Counted from the first letter of the stretch, positions 1 through 8,353 are shown. The stretch is 33,124 bases of DNA from Planctomycetota bacterium (GCA_022616055.1 JAKEFM010000296.1:1-33124), one strand, 5' to 3'. Numbers and translations are program-made. The notes: generated from the letters alone by a model not told the origin.

Positions 1-97
1 CCAGCGCGCGCTCGGCGGTGCGCCGGGAGCGGTGGGCCTGGCGGAGCCGGGCGTCGACCTGTTCGGGGGAGAGGTTGCGTTCGAGGGGGACGAGCAT
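1..97 (-). CDS. N-terminus of an unidentified protein (cut by window edge)
   Basis: An ATG at 97-95 opens a frame that stays open to base 1 (32 codons). It is preceded on the minus strand by an AAAGGAG Shine-Dalgarno with a spacing of about 6 bases, which is the best reason to believe it. The visible peptide begins MLVPLERNLSPEQVDARLRQ and continues as a charged helix rich in Arg and Ala. No domain is recognisable from this little sequence. A helical N-terminus like this occurs, for example, in HNH-type proteins of related bacteria, but that is only a guess. Confidence 0.55.
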   Translation of the reverse strand, partial: MLVPLERNLSPEQVDARLRQAHRSRRTAERAL

Positions 98-527
98 CGG
101 GGTCTCCTTTCTTCTCCTGGCGACACTTCTCCGGACCGCGGTCCGACCGGCGCACCGCCTACGACGCGGGCGCCGGGATCGCCCGGACTCCTAATGCAAC
201 TTTCAAAGCCTGCAAGAGGCCCCTCGACATCCCGTCGCCCCGGTCGTCGGGCGGTGGACTCGACAGCCTTTCCCGACCGGACCCGCGCGGCGGGCGACCG
301 AGGGGCGAGCCCGCGCGGGGACCGGTCCCGCACTGCGGCCGAAGGCGGCGGAGGAACTCCGCCCCATGCGCCGCGACGACCCTCCCGCCCACTCTCCTCC
401 CCACGGTCATCCCGATCGGCCGGTTCGAGGAGAGGCTCGCCCGGGAGGAGGAGGACCCGCCTCGCCACCTTGCGCGCGCGCCGGCAGGCTGGGACCATCC
501 TCGTGCCAACCGCAGAGTGGCTTGGGC
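98..527. other. Non-coding stretch between divergent genes
   Basis: These 430 bases lie between the leftward gene at 97 and the rightward FG-GAP gene. Open frames exist on both strands, but their translations are Arg/Pro/Gly-rich with no domain, as expected of out-of-frame GC-rich DNA. A short perfect hairpin (GGCGGAG-GAA-CTCCGCC) lies near 347-363. The promoters of both flanking genes should be here, but I cannot point to convincing -35/-10 pairs. Confidence 0.5.
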
Positions 528-3041
528 ATGCGCAGCTCAAAGTGGATTGCCGTCGGGGCGACGCTCTTCCAACCGGCCGTGTCGTCGGTCGCCCAGACGC
601 GGTTCGAAGAGGTCCACCGGATGCTCCCTTGGACGGCCGAGCAACCGGAAGACGTAGTCGTGGGCGACCTGGACGGGGACGGCGACCTCGACGCGATCTT
701 CGCGAACGGCGCCACCTTCTGGCAGCAGCGCCTCGTCCTGAACGACGGGACGGGGGTCTTCACGAACGCCTCGACGCAGATCCCCGTCACCCCGGACTCC
801 ACCATGGCCCTCGCCTTGGGGGACGTCGATGGAGATGGGGATCTCGACCTCCTCGCCGGCAAGCAGTCCGGCCCTCCGGGCGCGCAGAACCGTCTCTTCC
901 TCAACGGCGGATCGGGTGTCTTCGCCGACGCCACGTCCCAAGTCCCCGCGATCCCGACCCAGACGTGGGCCATCTCCCTCGGCGACGTGGACGCCGACGG
1001 CGATCCCGACGCCTTCTTCGGAAACGCGGGGCAGAGCCGCCTCTACCTGAACGACGCCTCAGGAGTCTTCGTGGACGCGACGGCGCAGCTGCCGTCGATC
1101 GTGTCCCTGACGGTGGCGCTCGCCCTCGGCGACGCGGACGGAGATGGCGACGTCGACGCGTTCCTGGGTAACGGAGGCGCCCAACCGAGCCGCCTGTACC
1201 TCAACGACGGCACGGGGTCGTTCGCCCAGTCCGCGAACCCGCTCACGGGCTCGGCGACCTGCCTCGCGCTCGGCGACGTGGACGGAGACGGGGATCTGGA
1301 CGCCTTTCTGGGCGCCGCGGTCGACCTCCTCCTGAACGACGGGTCGGGGGTCTTCACCGACGCCAGCTGGCAGGTGCCCGCGGGCCCGCCGGGCGGGACG
1401 GAGGACGTCGCGCTGGCGGACGTCGAGGAGGACGGGGACCTCGACATCCTGAGGGTGGGGTACGGGAACTACCTCGGCTACGCCCTCTTCCTGAACGACG
1501 GCTCGAGTCTCTTCTCGGACGCCTCCTCCCAGCTCCCGGCCGCCTGGGGCGTCGCGTACAGCCTCGGCGTCGGGGACCTGGACGGGGACGGGGACGTCGA
1601 CGCCCTGATCGGGGAGTCGGCCTCCGCCAATAGTTACGAGCCGGCCCGCCTTTACCTGAACGACGGCTCGGGGGTCTTCATCGACGCGCGCGGCCCCTAC
1701 CTTCGAGGGCCGGACGGGACGCCGGACGCCGCCCTGGGGGACGTGGACGGCGACGGGGACCTCGACGCCGTCCTGAGTGACCGACTCGGGGGGCTCCTCC
1801 TGAACGATGGGAGCGGCGCCTGGATCCCGAACTCCTTCGTCCCACCGTTCAACGGCGCCACTTCTACACAGGCCATCGCCCTGGGGGACCTGGACGGGGA
1901 CGGCGACCTCGACGCCTTCTGCGGCCGGTGGGGGCAGAGCGGTCACTACCTGAACAATGGCGCGGGCGGGTTCTCCGCCTCCCCCGCTCCGCTCCCCCCG
2001 ATCTCGGTCGCCACCTTCGCGGTCGCCCTCGGCGACGTCGACGGAGACGGCGACCTCGACGCGCTGCTCGGAAACGGCGGCGTCAATGTCGCGCCCTTCC
2101 AGCAGAACTACCTCTACCTCAACATCGGGTCGGGCGCGTTCGGGAATGCGACGATCCAATTGCCGGTGATCGGGGACAACACGAGGGACCTCGCCCTGGT
2201 GGACCTCGACGGAGACGGGGACCTCGACCTCCTGACCGCCAGCCTGGGAGAGGTCCGGGTCGACCGGAACGACGGAGCCGGAGGCTTCACGAATGTCCAC
2301 TGGTTCTCCTTCATCCCGGCCACGTCCGTCGCCCCGGGGGACGTCGACGGGGACGGAGACATCGATGCTCTCGTCGGTTCCGTCCAGGATCTCCTCCTCG
2401 TGAACGACGGCTCCGGCTCCCTCGCAGACGCCACCCCGCAGCTCCCGGCCCTGGGCCAGTCGACCGAGGACGTCGCGCTCGGCGACCTGGACGGGGACGG
2501 GGATCTCGACGCGTTGCTCGTCGGGCCGGGCGGACAGAACGCGTTCTATCTCAATGACGGATCGGGCTCCTTCGTCGATGCCTCGAACGAGCTCGACCCG
2601 TTTTCCGGGTTCGAACAGCACGCCGGCCTCGCGCTCGGGGACGTGGACGGCGACGGAGACGTCGATGCCGTCGTCGGCGTCGGCGGCTCGCCCGACCGCC
2701 TGCTGACGAATCTGACCCGGCATCTCGCGTGGCGGGGGCTCCCCCGGATCGGGAAGCCCCTCACCCTGGACCTCCACGGTCCTCCGGGCGGCGCGTGGGC
2801 GCTCGGCGCGGCGATCGCGACGGCGAGCATCCCGGTCGGCTCGGTGGGAACCCTCCGGCTCGATCCGCCGAGCGTCTTCGCGGTGTTCGCGGGATCGCTC
2901 GACGGCCTGGGCCGCGCGGCGGTCACCGTGGCCGTCCCTCCGGATGCCTCGCTCGCGGGCTTCTCGGTCTACTGGCAGGGGATGGTCGCGAGCCCGCTCA
3001 AGTTCACGAACCTTGAGGTCACGACCTTCACGGAGTTCTGA
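528..3041 (+). CDS. Secreted FG-GAP/VCBS repeat protein with 14 calcium-binding repeats
   Basis: This 837-residue protein is built almost wholly of FG-GAP/VCBS-type repeats. I count 14 copies of a motif close to LGDVDGDGDLDAxL, spaced about 50-60 residues apart. Each carries the Asp-rich calcium loop and is followed by an R/NxLYLNDGSGxF strand. Such repeats fold into beta-propeller blades and are typically extracellular. The last ~110 residues have no repeats and resemble the beta-rich C-terminal module of other secreted proteins in this window. I chose ATG 528 because it begins a short basic segment and a hydrophobic stretch (WIAVGATLFQPAVSS) that could act as a signal peptide. The frame stays open upstream to 366, but that part is Arg/Pro-rich and unlike the protein. 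The Shine-Dalgarno is weak. One repeat near 1425-1445 has VEEDGDLD and so lacks an Asp. The partner or ligand is unknown. Confidence 0.9.
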   Translation: MRSSKWIAVGATLFQPAVSSVAQTRFEEVHRMLPWTAEQPEDVVVGDLDGDGDLDAIFANGATFWQQRLVLNDGTGVFTNASTQIPVTPDSTMALALGDVDGDGDLDLLAGKQSGPPGAQNRLFLNGGSGVFADATSQVPAIPTQTWAISLGDVDADGDPDAFFGNAGQSRLYLNDASGVFVDATAQLPSIVSLTVALALGDADGDGDVDAFLGNGGAQPSRLYLNDGTGSFAQSANPLTGSATCLALGDVDGDGDLDAFLGAAVDLLLNDGSGVFTDASWQVPAGPPGGTEDVALADVEEDGDLDILRVGYGNYLGYALFLNDGSSLFSDASSQLPAAWGVAYSLGVGDLDGDGDVDALIGESASANSYEPARLYLNDGSGVFIDARGPYLRGPDGTPDAALGDVDGDGDLDAVLSDRLGGLLLNDGSGAWIPNSFVPPFNGATSTQAIALGDLDGDGDLDAFCGRWGQSGHYLNNGAGGFSASPAPLPPISVATFAVALGDVDGDGDLDALLGNGGVNVAPFQQNYLYLNIGSGAFGNATIQLPVIGDNTRDLALVDLDGDGDLDLLTASLGEVRVDRNDGAGGFTNVHWFSFIPATSVAPGDVDGDGDIDALVGSVQDLLLVNDGSGSLADATPQLPALGQSTEDVALGDLDGDGDLDALLVGPGGQNAFYLNDGSGSFVDASNELDPFSGFEQHAGLALGDVDGDGDVDAVVGVGGSPDRLLTNLTRHLAWRGLPRIGKPLTLDLHGPPGGAWALGAAIATASIPVGSVGTLRLDPPSVFAVFAGSLDGLGRAAVTVAVPPDASLAGFSVYWQGMVASPLKFTNLEVTTFTEF

Positions 3042-3095
3042 CGTCTCCTCCGCTCCACCGGGCGCGAGACGCGGAGGCGCCGGTCCGGGACGGGG

Positions 3096-3857
3096 CTAGA
3101 ACGCGAAGGTGAGCTGGTTCTCGCCCCTCGCGACGTGGCTCGCCGGAGCTGGCGCGGGGCGGCCCCTTGCCGGATCGCGCAGCCCGCGGGCCTCTCGGAG
3201 GAGACGGCGCAGGTTCGACTTCTCCCACGCCTCCCACCGCCTCCGCTCGGGGAAGGCGCGCTCCCGGCGGCGGAACTCGGCGTGGTGGTGGGCGCGCCGG
3301 CCGGTCCGACCGCGGACGGGGGGGAGCGCGGCGTGGAGCATCTCGTGGTGGAGGATGTAGGAGACGAACCCCTCGGGCACGAAGGGGCGGTCGAGGGCGG
3401 GGTGGACCCGGATCGCGCGGCCGATCGGGTCGAACGAACCGAACTTGATCGAGCGGGGCGAGCGGGAGCGACCGGGCCGCGCCCACTCGACCCCGGCCTC
3501 GAGCGAGCCGCCGAAGTGCTCCCGGTTGAGGCGCGCGAAGAGGGCCCCGAGGTCGTGGACCGCTCCCCGCGCGCGCTCCGGACGCGGAGGGCGGCGGGGC
3601 GGGAGGCGGGGGAGGTTCTCCTCGATGTAACGGTCGATCGCGGCCGCGCGACGCTTCCCCCCTCGGGAGAGCCAGCCGGCCGCCGCCTCGAGGATCTCGC
3701 GGGGCGCCTCGAGGAAGATCCGGTGGAGCCGGATCGAGAAGGCGCCGCCCGACTTCGGGATCGAGCGGAGGACCGTCGAGCGGTTCTCCATGATCGCGAG
3801 GTCGACCCGGCCGCCGAGGCGGGCCTCGAAGAGCGCGCGGAGAGAGGAGGGGTCCAA
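3096..3857 (-). CDS. SprT-like zinc metallopeptidase
   Basis: The predicted 253-residue protein has a gluzincin-type active site, HEMLH at about residues 171-175. A His-rich HHHAEFRRRE segment follows at ~190-199 and would supply the third zinc ligand, as in SprT/WSS1-like peptidases. The N-terminal ~100 residues include a conserved-looking ENRSTVLRSIPKSGG strand. The start is uncertain. TTG 3857 gives an N-terminal helix (LRALFEARLG) before that strand, while ATG 3791 would give 231 residues. No strong Shine-Dalgarno settles it. The gene lies 59 bases after the glycosyltransferase and on the same strand, so it may be the last gene of the leftward arm. Nothing in the sequence ties it to sugar chemistry. 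SprT-like proteins act on DNA-protein crosslinks in some organisms, and the role here is unknown. Confidence 0.8.
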   Translation of the reverse strand: MDPSSLRALFEARLGGRVDLAIMENRSTVLRSIPKSGGAFSIRLHRIFLEAPREILEAAAGWLSRGGKRRAAAIDRYIEENLPRLPPRRPPRPERARGAVHDLGALFARLNREHFGGSLEAGVEWARPGRSRSPRSIKFGSFDPIGRAIRVHPALDRPFVPEGFVSYILHHEMLHAALPPVRGRTGRRAHHHAEFRRRERAFPERRRWEAWEKSNLRRLLREARGLRDPARGRPAPAPASHVARGENQLTFAF

Positions 3858-3916
3858 GGGCGCCGGCCCCTTCTGCCGCGGGAGCGCTCCTCCCGCAAGG
3901 GCGGGCTGCGATCCCC

Positions 3917-5140
3917 TCAGCGCGCGATCCCGCGGTAGAGCCCGAGCACGGCCTCGACGTGGGCGTCGAAGGAGCCCGCGGGAGGCCGCACCTTCGCCCG
4001 GACCTCCTCGAGGAGGGCGGGCCGCTCGAACGCGTCGTCGAGGAGCGACGCGATCGCGCCGACGTCCCCGCGGGGGAGGACGAGGCCGCCGTCCCCGACG
4101 CGTTCCCTCATCGCCCCGAGATCGGGCACCGCCGCGGGGATCCCGAGCGCGGCCGCCTCGTCGAGGACGAAGCCGTAGGTCTCGGCGGCGAGGGTCGGGA
4201 AGACGGCGAGGTCCGCGTCGGTCCCCTCGAGGTCCTGCACCTCGTAGGTGCCCCGGAACTCGACGGCGATCCCCTCGGCGAGGGCGCGGAGGCGCTTCTC
4301 GTACTCGGGGTAGACGACGAGCCCGAACAGCGCGACCCGGATCCTCTCCCGGGCGCGCGCGCGGCGGACCGCCTCGAGGAGGAGGTGCTGTCCCTTGAGG
4401 TGGAAGAGGTGTCCGAAGGAGATGACGCGGAGGGGCTCCCCCGGTCCGCGGGGCCGGTGGGGGGCGCGCCGCAGGCGCTTGACGGGGCCGAGCGGCAGCA
4501 CGCGGAAGTCCGAGAGGGGGCGGCCCGTCACGCGGGAGAGGATCGAGGCCTGTGAGCTCGACAGGGCGATCCGCTCGCGCGCCAGCCCGATCTCCCGGAG
4601 GAGGTCCTCCCGGAGCCGGCCGATCTCGGCGGCGGCGTCCGCGGGCTCCATGCCCGCGGGCGTTCCCACGCAGGGGTGGCAGTTCTCGACGGCGAGGGGG
4701 ACCGTGCAGAAGGAGTCGTCCGCCTTGACGCGGAAGCAGATCAGGCAGGTCGAGCCGAAGTCGTGCAGGGTGAGGACCGTCGGGACCCCCGCCGCGTGCG
4801 CGCGCGCGACGAGGTCGCGCGAGAGGCGCAGCCAGTGGTGGACGTGGACGAGGTCGGGCCTCTCCCTCTCGAGGATCCCGGCGAAGAGGCGCCCCGCGGG
4901 CTCCGAGTAGGAGCGCTCCCAGGTCTCGTAGTACGAGTCGGGCCGGTGGATCCGGACGACGCGCAGCCCCTTCCACCGGCTCTCGCTCGTCTGCGCGGGC
5001 GTGCGGCTCTCGAGGGCCCCCGAGACGACGAGGATCTCGACCCCCCGCGAGGCGAGGCCCTGGGAGAGCCCCTCGACGAACGACTCCGTCCCGCCGTGGC
5101 AGTCGGGGGGGAAGCCGTGGACGACCTCGAGGACCTTCAC
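3917..5140 (-). CDS. GT4-family glycosyltransferase with Cys cluster
   Basis: This 407-residue GT-B glycosyltransferase transfers a sugar from a nucleotide donor. The N-terminal lobe starts VKVLEVVHGFPPDCHGGTES, with the Gly-rich acceptor-side loop of GT4 enzymes. The C-terminal lobe has the donor-binding signature ETYGFVLDEAAALGIPAAV, the E(x7)E region that holds the nucleotide sugar. Five cysteines at about residues 132, 135, 145, 154 and 157 follow the LHDF motif and look like a small metal-binding or structural loop. The GTG start overlaps the TGA of the nucleotidyltransferase by four bases (GTGA), so the two are probably translationally coupled and the neighbour may make its donor. It is a paralogue of the enzyme at 18730-19980. 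Donor and acceptor cannot be predicted. Confidence 0.92.
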   Translation of the reverse strand: MKVLEVVHGFPPDCHGGTESFVEGLSQGLASRGVEILVVSGALESRTPAQTSESRWKGLRVVRIHRPDSYYETWERSYSEPAGRLFAGILERERPDLVHVHHWLRLSRDLVARAHAAGVPTVLTLHDFGSTCLICFRVKADDSFCTVPLAVENCHPCVGTPAGMEPADAAAEIGRLREDLLREIGLARERIALSSSQASILSRVTGRPLSDFRVLPLGPVKRLRRAPHRPRGPGEPLRVISFGHLFHLKGQHLLLEAVRRARARERIRVALFGLVVYPEYEKRLRALAEGIAVEFRGTYEVQDLEGTDADLAVFPTLAAETYGFVLDEAAALGIPAAVPDLGAMRERVGDGGLVLPRGDVGAIASLLDDAFERPALLEEVRAKVRPPAGSFDAHVEAVLGLYRGIAR

Positions 5141-5844
5141 GCGGCGGGGCCGAGCAGGGAGGGCTCGCGCTCGGCCGCCGCCCGGGCCGCCTCGAGGTCC
5201 TCGGGTCCGTTCACGTCGATCCAGAAGGCGTCGTCGCGCCGCGCGAGCACGTCGAGCCCCGCGGCGATGGACCGGCGGACGAGGTCGGGGGCGTCGAGGC
5301 GCTCGCCCGGTCGGAGGAGGGCGAGGGCGCGCGGCCCGAGGAGGTAGATTCCGCTCGACAGGGTGAAGCGCTTTTCGGGCTTCTCGAGGTACTCCTCCAC
5401 GCGTCCCTCGTCGTCGGCGAGGACCTCCCCGAAGCGGAGGCGGAGGCGTTCCTCGTGGGTGGCGATCGTGAGGTCCGTGGGAACGCGCCGATGCTCCCGC
5501 AGGAGCGCCCCGAAGTCGAGCCCCGTCACGAGGTCGCCGTTCGCGACGAGCGTCGGCTCCTCCGTCGGGGGGAGGAGGCCGAGGCCCCCGATCGTCCCGA
5601 GGGGCTCGGGCTCGCGGACGACGGTCACGGGGAGCGGGAGGCGCGCGGAGGCGAAGTGGCGCTCGATCCGCTCCGCGAGGTGGTGGGCGAGGAGGAAGAT
5701 CTCCCGCGCCCCCGCGGCCGCAAGCCGGCGTGCGAGGGCCTCCGCGATCGGGACTCCCCCGATGGGGAGGAGGCACTTCGGGGTCTCGTCGGTCGCGGGG
5801 CGGAGGCGCAGTCCCCTGCCCCCCGCGACGAGGACCCCTCTCAC
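5137..5844 (-). CDS. Sugar-1-phosphate nucleotidyltransferase
   Basis: This 235-residue protein carries the pyrophosphorylase signature VAGGRGLRLRPATDETPKCL at residues 6-24, equivalent to GGxGxRLRPLTxxxPKP. Asp in VANGDLV is the usual metal ligand, and EKPEKRFTLSSGIYLL matches the sugar-binding strand. FWIDVNGPEDLEAA near the end matches the conserved end of short NTP_transferases. It should couple a sugar (or cyclitol) 1-phosphate to NTP, releasing pyrophosphate. The length fits single-domain enzymes such as HddC or RmlA-like short forms, without an acyltransferase tail. The GTG start at 5844 overlaps the cupin stop by four bases, and its own stop overlaps the GT4 start. Base specificity (GTP, CTP, UTP, dTTP) cannot be read from the motif. 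Confidence 0.9.
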   Translation of the reverse strand: MRGVLVAGGRGLRLRPATDETPKCLLPIGGVPIAEALARRLAAAGAREIFLLAHHLAERIERHFASARLPLPVTVVREPEPLGTIGGLGLLPPTEEPTLVANGDLVTGLDFGALLREHRRVPTDLTIATHEERLRLRFGEVLADDEGRVEEYLEKPEKRFTLSSGIYLLGPRALALLRPGERLDAPDLVRRSIAAGLDVLARRDDAFWIDVNGPEDLEAARAAAEREPSLLGPAA

Positions 5845-6227
5845 TTCTCGAGTTCCTCGGGGTCGATCGCGGCGCCCGGCAGGCGCACCTCGACGACGAA
5901 GATCCGGAGGTTGGAGGTCCCGGTGTTGCGCAGCCCGTGGAGGCCCCCCGCCCGGTTCACGATCACCGTTCCGGGCCCGACCGGGAAGCGCTCCTCCTCG
6001 AGGGTCATCTCCCCCTCCCCCTCGAGGACGAGGTAGATCTCCTCGTTCTCCCCGTGCCGGTGCTCCCCGATCGAGGCGCCCGGGGGGATCACGGCGTAGT
6101 CGACGAAGGAGATCGGGGCGCGGAACTCGTCGTGACGGAAGAGCCGGGCGAAGGCGATCTCCCCCTTCCCCCCGTGGGCGACCGCACGGCGGAGGCGCCT
6201 CTCGGCGAGCCGCTTCACGCGCTTCAT
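5841..6227 (-). CDS. Small cupin-fold protein
   Basis: This is a 128-residue single-domain cupin. Cupin motif 1 is at about residues 50-72 (GASIGEHRHGENEEIYLVLEG), with His56, His58 and a Glu at 62-63 as likely metal ligands. Motif 2 (GPGTVIVNRAGGLHGLRNTG) has His97 as the fourth ligand. Proteins of this kind are isomerases, epimerases, lyases or binding proteins for sugars and small carboxylates. The gene sits between the cyclase and the nucleotidyltransferase with 4-base overlaps on both sides (ATGA and GTGA). That strongly suggests it works on the same intermediate, perhaps as an isomerase or epimerase. The precise reaction is not predictable. Confidence 0.87.
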   Translation of the reverse strand: MKRVKRLAERRLRRAVAHGGKGEIAFARLFRHDEFRAPISFVDYAVIPPGASIGEHRHGENEEIYLVLEGEGEMTLEEERFPVGPGTVIVNRAGGLHGLRNTGTSNLRIFVVEVRLPGAAIDPEELEK

Positions 6228-7330
6228 TCCTTCCCCCTCCGGCGGGCGAGGGCGGAGCCCAGCTCCGCGTCGGGGAGGTCCTCGAGGATCTCGACGCGGC
6301 CGATCCCGGTCGGGACGACGAAGAGGAGCCGGCCTCCGCGCACCATCCGGATCGATCGGAGGCGGCCGAGGAGGCTCCCGACGTCGAGCCGGGCGAGCCG
6401 GATCGGGAGCCGGTAGGCCTCGAGGAGGGCGAGGATCCGGTCCGCGTCGCCGGAATCGATCATGCGCCGGCGGCGCGCGACCTCGGTCGCCGTCGCGACC
6501 CCGAAGGCGACCGCCTCCCCGTGCTTGATGCCGCCGTAGTGGCGGTCCGTCTCGAGGGCGTGGGCGATCGTGTGGCCGAGGTTGAGCGCGCGGCGCAGCT
6601 CCGCCTCGTAGGGGTCCGCCTCGACGAGCCGCATCTTCACCCGGGCCGCCTCCGCGATCGTCCAGGCGAGCGCCTCCCCGTCGCGGCCGAGGAGCGCCTC
6701 CCGGTCCCTCTCCAGCCGCTCGAAGAGGGGGGCGCTCCCGAGGATCGCCGCCTTGATCCCCTCGCCGAAGCCGCAGCGGAGGTCCCGCGACGAGAGCGTG
6801 CGCAGGAGGGAGGGGTCGATCAGCACGGCGCGCGGCTGGTGGAAGGCGCCGAGGAGGTTCTTCGCGTCGGCCGTGTTCACGGCCACCTTCCCGCCGAGCG
6901 ACGCGTCGAGCTGCGCGACGAGCGTCGTCGGCACGTTCACGTAGGGGAGGCCCCGCATGTAGGCCGAGGCGGCGAACCCGCCGAGGTCGCAGACGACCCC
7001 CCCTCCGAGGTTGAGGAGCGTCGTGCGGCGGTCGACGCCGAGGCGGTGCATCCTCGCGAGGACCCGCGCCAGGGAGGGGAGGCTCTTCGAGCGCTCGCCG
7101 GGAGGGATGGCGATCACGCGCGCGTCGAGCCCCGACCCCGCGAGGCTCCGCAGGAGGGGGCGGGCGTGGAGCGCCGCCACCCGGGAGTCCGTGAGGACGG
7201 CGGCGCGGGAGACGGCGAGGCCGTTGCGCAGCTCCCCGCCGACCCTTTCCAGGAGGCCCTCCCGGATCTCGACCGGGTAGCGCTCCGACCGCCGTATCCG
7301 GACGACGAATCGCAAGGTCCTAAACCCCAC
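6224..7330 (-). CDS. Sugar phosphate cyclase (3-dehydroquinate synthase superfamily)
   Basis: This 368-residue protein belongs to the NAD- and metal-dependent sugar phosphate cyclases. It shows the NAD loop GGGVVCDLGG (109-118), VPTTLVAQLDASLGGK (133-148) and KN (157-158). The metal ligands are Glu190, His253 and His270 in GEGIK, LNLGHTIAHALE and KHGEAV. Arg246, Asn250 and His257 match residues typical of true dehydroquinate synthase. However, the usual C-terminal DKK motif is replaced by Ile-Arg-Met at about 327-329, so a phosphate/carboxylate-binding lysine seems lost. It may make 3-dehydroquinate for the shikimate pathway, or a different cyclitol precursor. Its neighbours, a kinase, nucleotidyltransferase, aminotransferase and glycosyltransferase, favour the second. 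GTG 7330 follows GGAGGGG at ~7 bases, supporting the start. It heads the leftward arm. Confidence 0.88.
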   Translation of the reverse strand: MGFRTLRFVVRIRRSERYPVEIREGLLERVGGELRNGLAVSRAAVLTDSRVAALHARPLLRSLAGSGLDARVIAIPPGERSKSLPSLARVLARMHRLGVDRRTTLLNLGGGVVCDLGGFAASAYMRGLPYVNVPTTLVAQLDASLGGKVAVNTADAKNLLGAFHQPRAVLIDPSLLRTLSSRDLRCGFGEGIKAAILGSAPLFERLERDREALLGRDGEALAWTIAEAARVKMRLVEADPYEAELRRALNLGHTIAHALETDRHYGGIKHGEAVAFGVATATEVARRRRMIDSGDADRILALLEAYRLPIRLARLDVGSLLGRLRSIRMVRGGRLLFVVPTGIGRVEILEDLPDAELGSALARRRGKE

Positions 7331-7373
7331 GGCGGCGCCCCTCCGGAGTCGCGTCCGCCGAGCGCCGTCCGAC

Positions 7374-7379
7374 TATGAT
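7374..7379 (+). promoter_or_regulatory. Possible -10 element for the rightward arm
   Basis: TATGAT (5 of 6 to TATAAT) lies 51 bases before the ROK kinase start, inside the 99-base gap between the two divergent arms. No good -35 hexamer is visible at the right distance. A single hexamer in GC-rich DNA is only suggestive. Promoters for both arms must lie within 7331-7429 unless transcripts enter from elsewhere. Confidence 0.3.
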
Positions 7380-7429
7380 GGTCTGTCCGGCCGAAGGCAA
7401 TCTCGGAGCCGATCCCGGAGAAGACGACC

Positions 7430-8353
7430 TTGAGCGGGATCCTCGTCGGAATCGATCTCGGGGCGAGCAAGGTCCTCGCGGTCGCCCTGGACGGGGAGGG
7501 GAAGGCGCTCGCGCGCCGCAAGGAGGCGACCCGTCGCGCAGACGGGCCCGCCCGGCTCCTCGACCGACTCGCGGGGATCGCGCGCGCCCTCGCCGATGAT
7601 GCGGCCGCTCCGCTCGCCGGAGCGGGAGTCGGCTTCGCCGGCCTCGTCGACCGCCGCCGGGGCGCGGTCCTCTCCTCGATCATGCTCCCGGGGTGGACGG
7701 GAGTTCCCCTGAAGGAGGAGCTCGCGCGGCGCCTCGGCGTCCGCGTCGAGGCGGACAACGACGCGAACGCCGCCCTCCTCGGGGAACTGCGGGGGAGGGG
7801 CTTCCCCCGGGAGACGATCCTTGGTCTCACGGTCGGGACGGGGATCGGGGGGGCGGTGGCGATCGAGGGTCGCCTCTACCGGGGGCCCCTCGGCACCGCG
7901 GGGGAGTTCGGCAACATGACGATCGCCCACGACGGGCCGCCGTGCTGGTGCGGGAATCGCGGCTGTCTGAACGCCCTCGCCTCGGCGGACGCGATCGAGA
8001 CGAGGGCCCGCGCGCTCCCCGGGGCCCGGCCGGGGGACGCCCCTCCCACGGTCCGCTCCCTCGTGGAGGCGGCGGCGCGCGGAGACGCGCGCGCGGAGGA
8101 GATCCTCCGCCACGCGGGCGCGCTCCTCGGCGCCGGACTCGCGAACCTCGTCAACGTCTTCAACCCCGACCGGATCGTCCTCTCCGGCGGAGTCGCGCAG
8201 GCCGGCGGCGCCTGGCTCGACGCCGTGCGGGAGGAGGTCGCGCGCCGCGCCCTCGCCGAGCCCGCCGCTTACGTCCGCATCGAGCCCTCCGTCCTCGGCT
8301 ACGACGCCGGGGCGATCGGCGCCGCCTCCCTCCTCCTCGAGGCGGAGCCGTGA
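7430..8353 (+). CDS. ROK-family sugar (or cyclitol) kinase
   Basis: This 307-residue ROK protein has no N-terminal DNA-binding domain, so it is an enzyme rather than a repressor. The phosphate loop is GIDLGASK (7-14), the catalytic base is Asp111 in EADNDAN, and the ATP site includes VGTGIGG. The zinc motif CWCGNRGC (172-179) is present. Two sugar-site positions differ from the family norm: the ExGH motif reads EFGN (Asn162 where a zinc-binding His is usual), and the residue after GCL is Asn181 instead of Glu. This suggests an unusual substrate. TTG 7430 is preceded by GGAGAAG and gives the correct N-terminus. The stop overlaps the aminotransferase start (GTGA). It is the first gene of the rightward arm. 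Confidence 0.9.
   Translation: MSGILVGIDLGASKVLAVALDGEGKALARRKEATRRADGPARLLDRLAGIARALADDAAAPLAGAGVGFAGLVDRRRGAVLSSIMLPGWTGVPLKEELARRLGVRVEADNDANAALLGELRGRGFPRETILGLTVGTGIGGAVAIEGRLYRGPLGTAGEFGNMTIAHDGPPCWCGNRGCLNALASADAIETRARALPGARPGDAPPTVRSLVEAAARGDARAEEILRHAGALLGAGLANLVNVFNPDRIVLSGGVAQAGGAWLDAVREEVARRALAEPAAYVRIEPSVLGYDAGAIGAASLLLEAEP

Noticed and set aside
366..527. Upstream start for the FG-GAP gene at 366
   Set aside because: The added 54 residues are Pro/Arg/Gly-rich and lack a signal sequence. ATG 528 opens a plausible exported N-terminus.
3042..3095. Terminator between the convergent FG-GAP and SprT-like genes
   Set aside because: Short pairs (CGTCTC/GAGACG and CCTCCGC/GCGGAGG) compete with each other, have long loops and no T-run.
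6224..7330. Calling the cyclase a 2-epi-5-epi-valiolone synthase
   Set aside because: The Asn250 and His257 positions are as in DHQ synthase rather than the pattern I recall for valiolone synthases, so only the superfamily is claimed.
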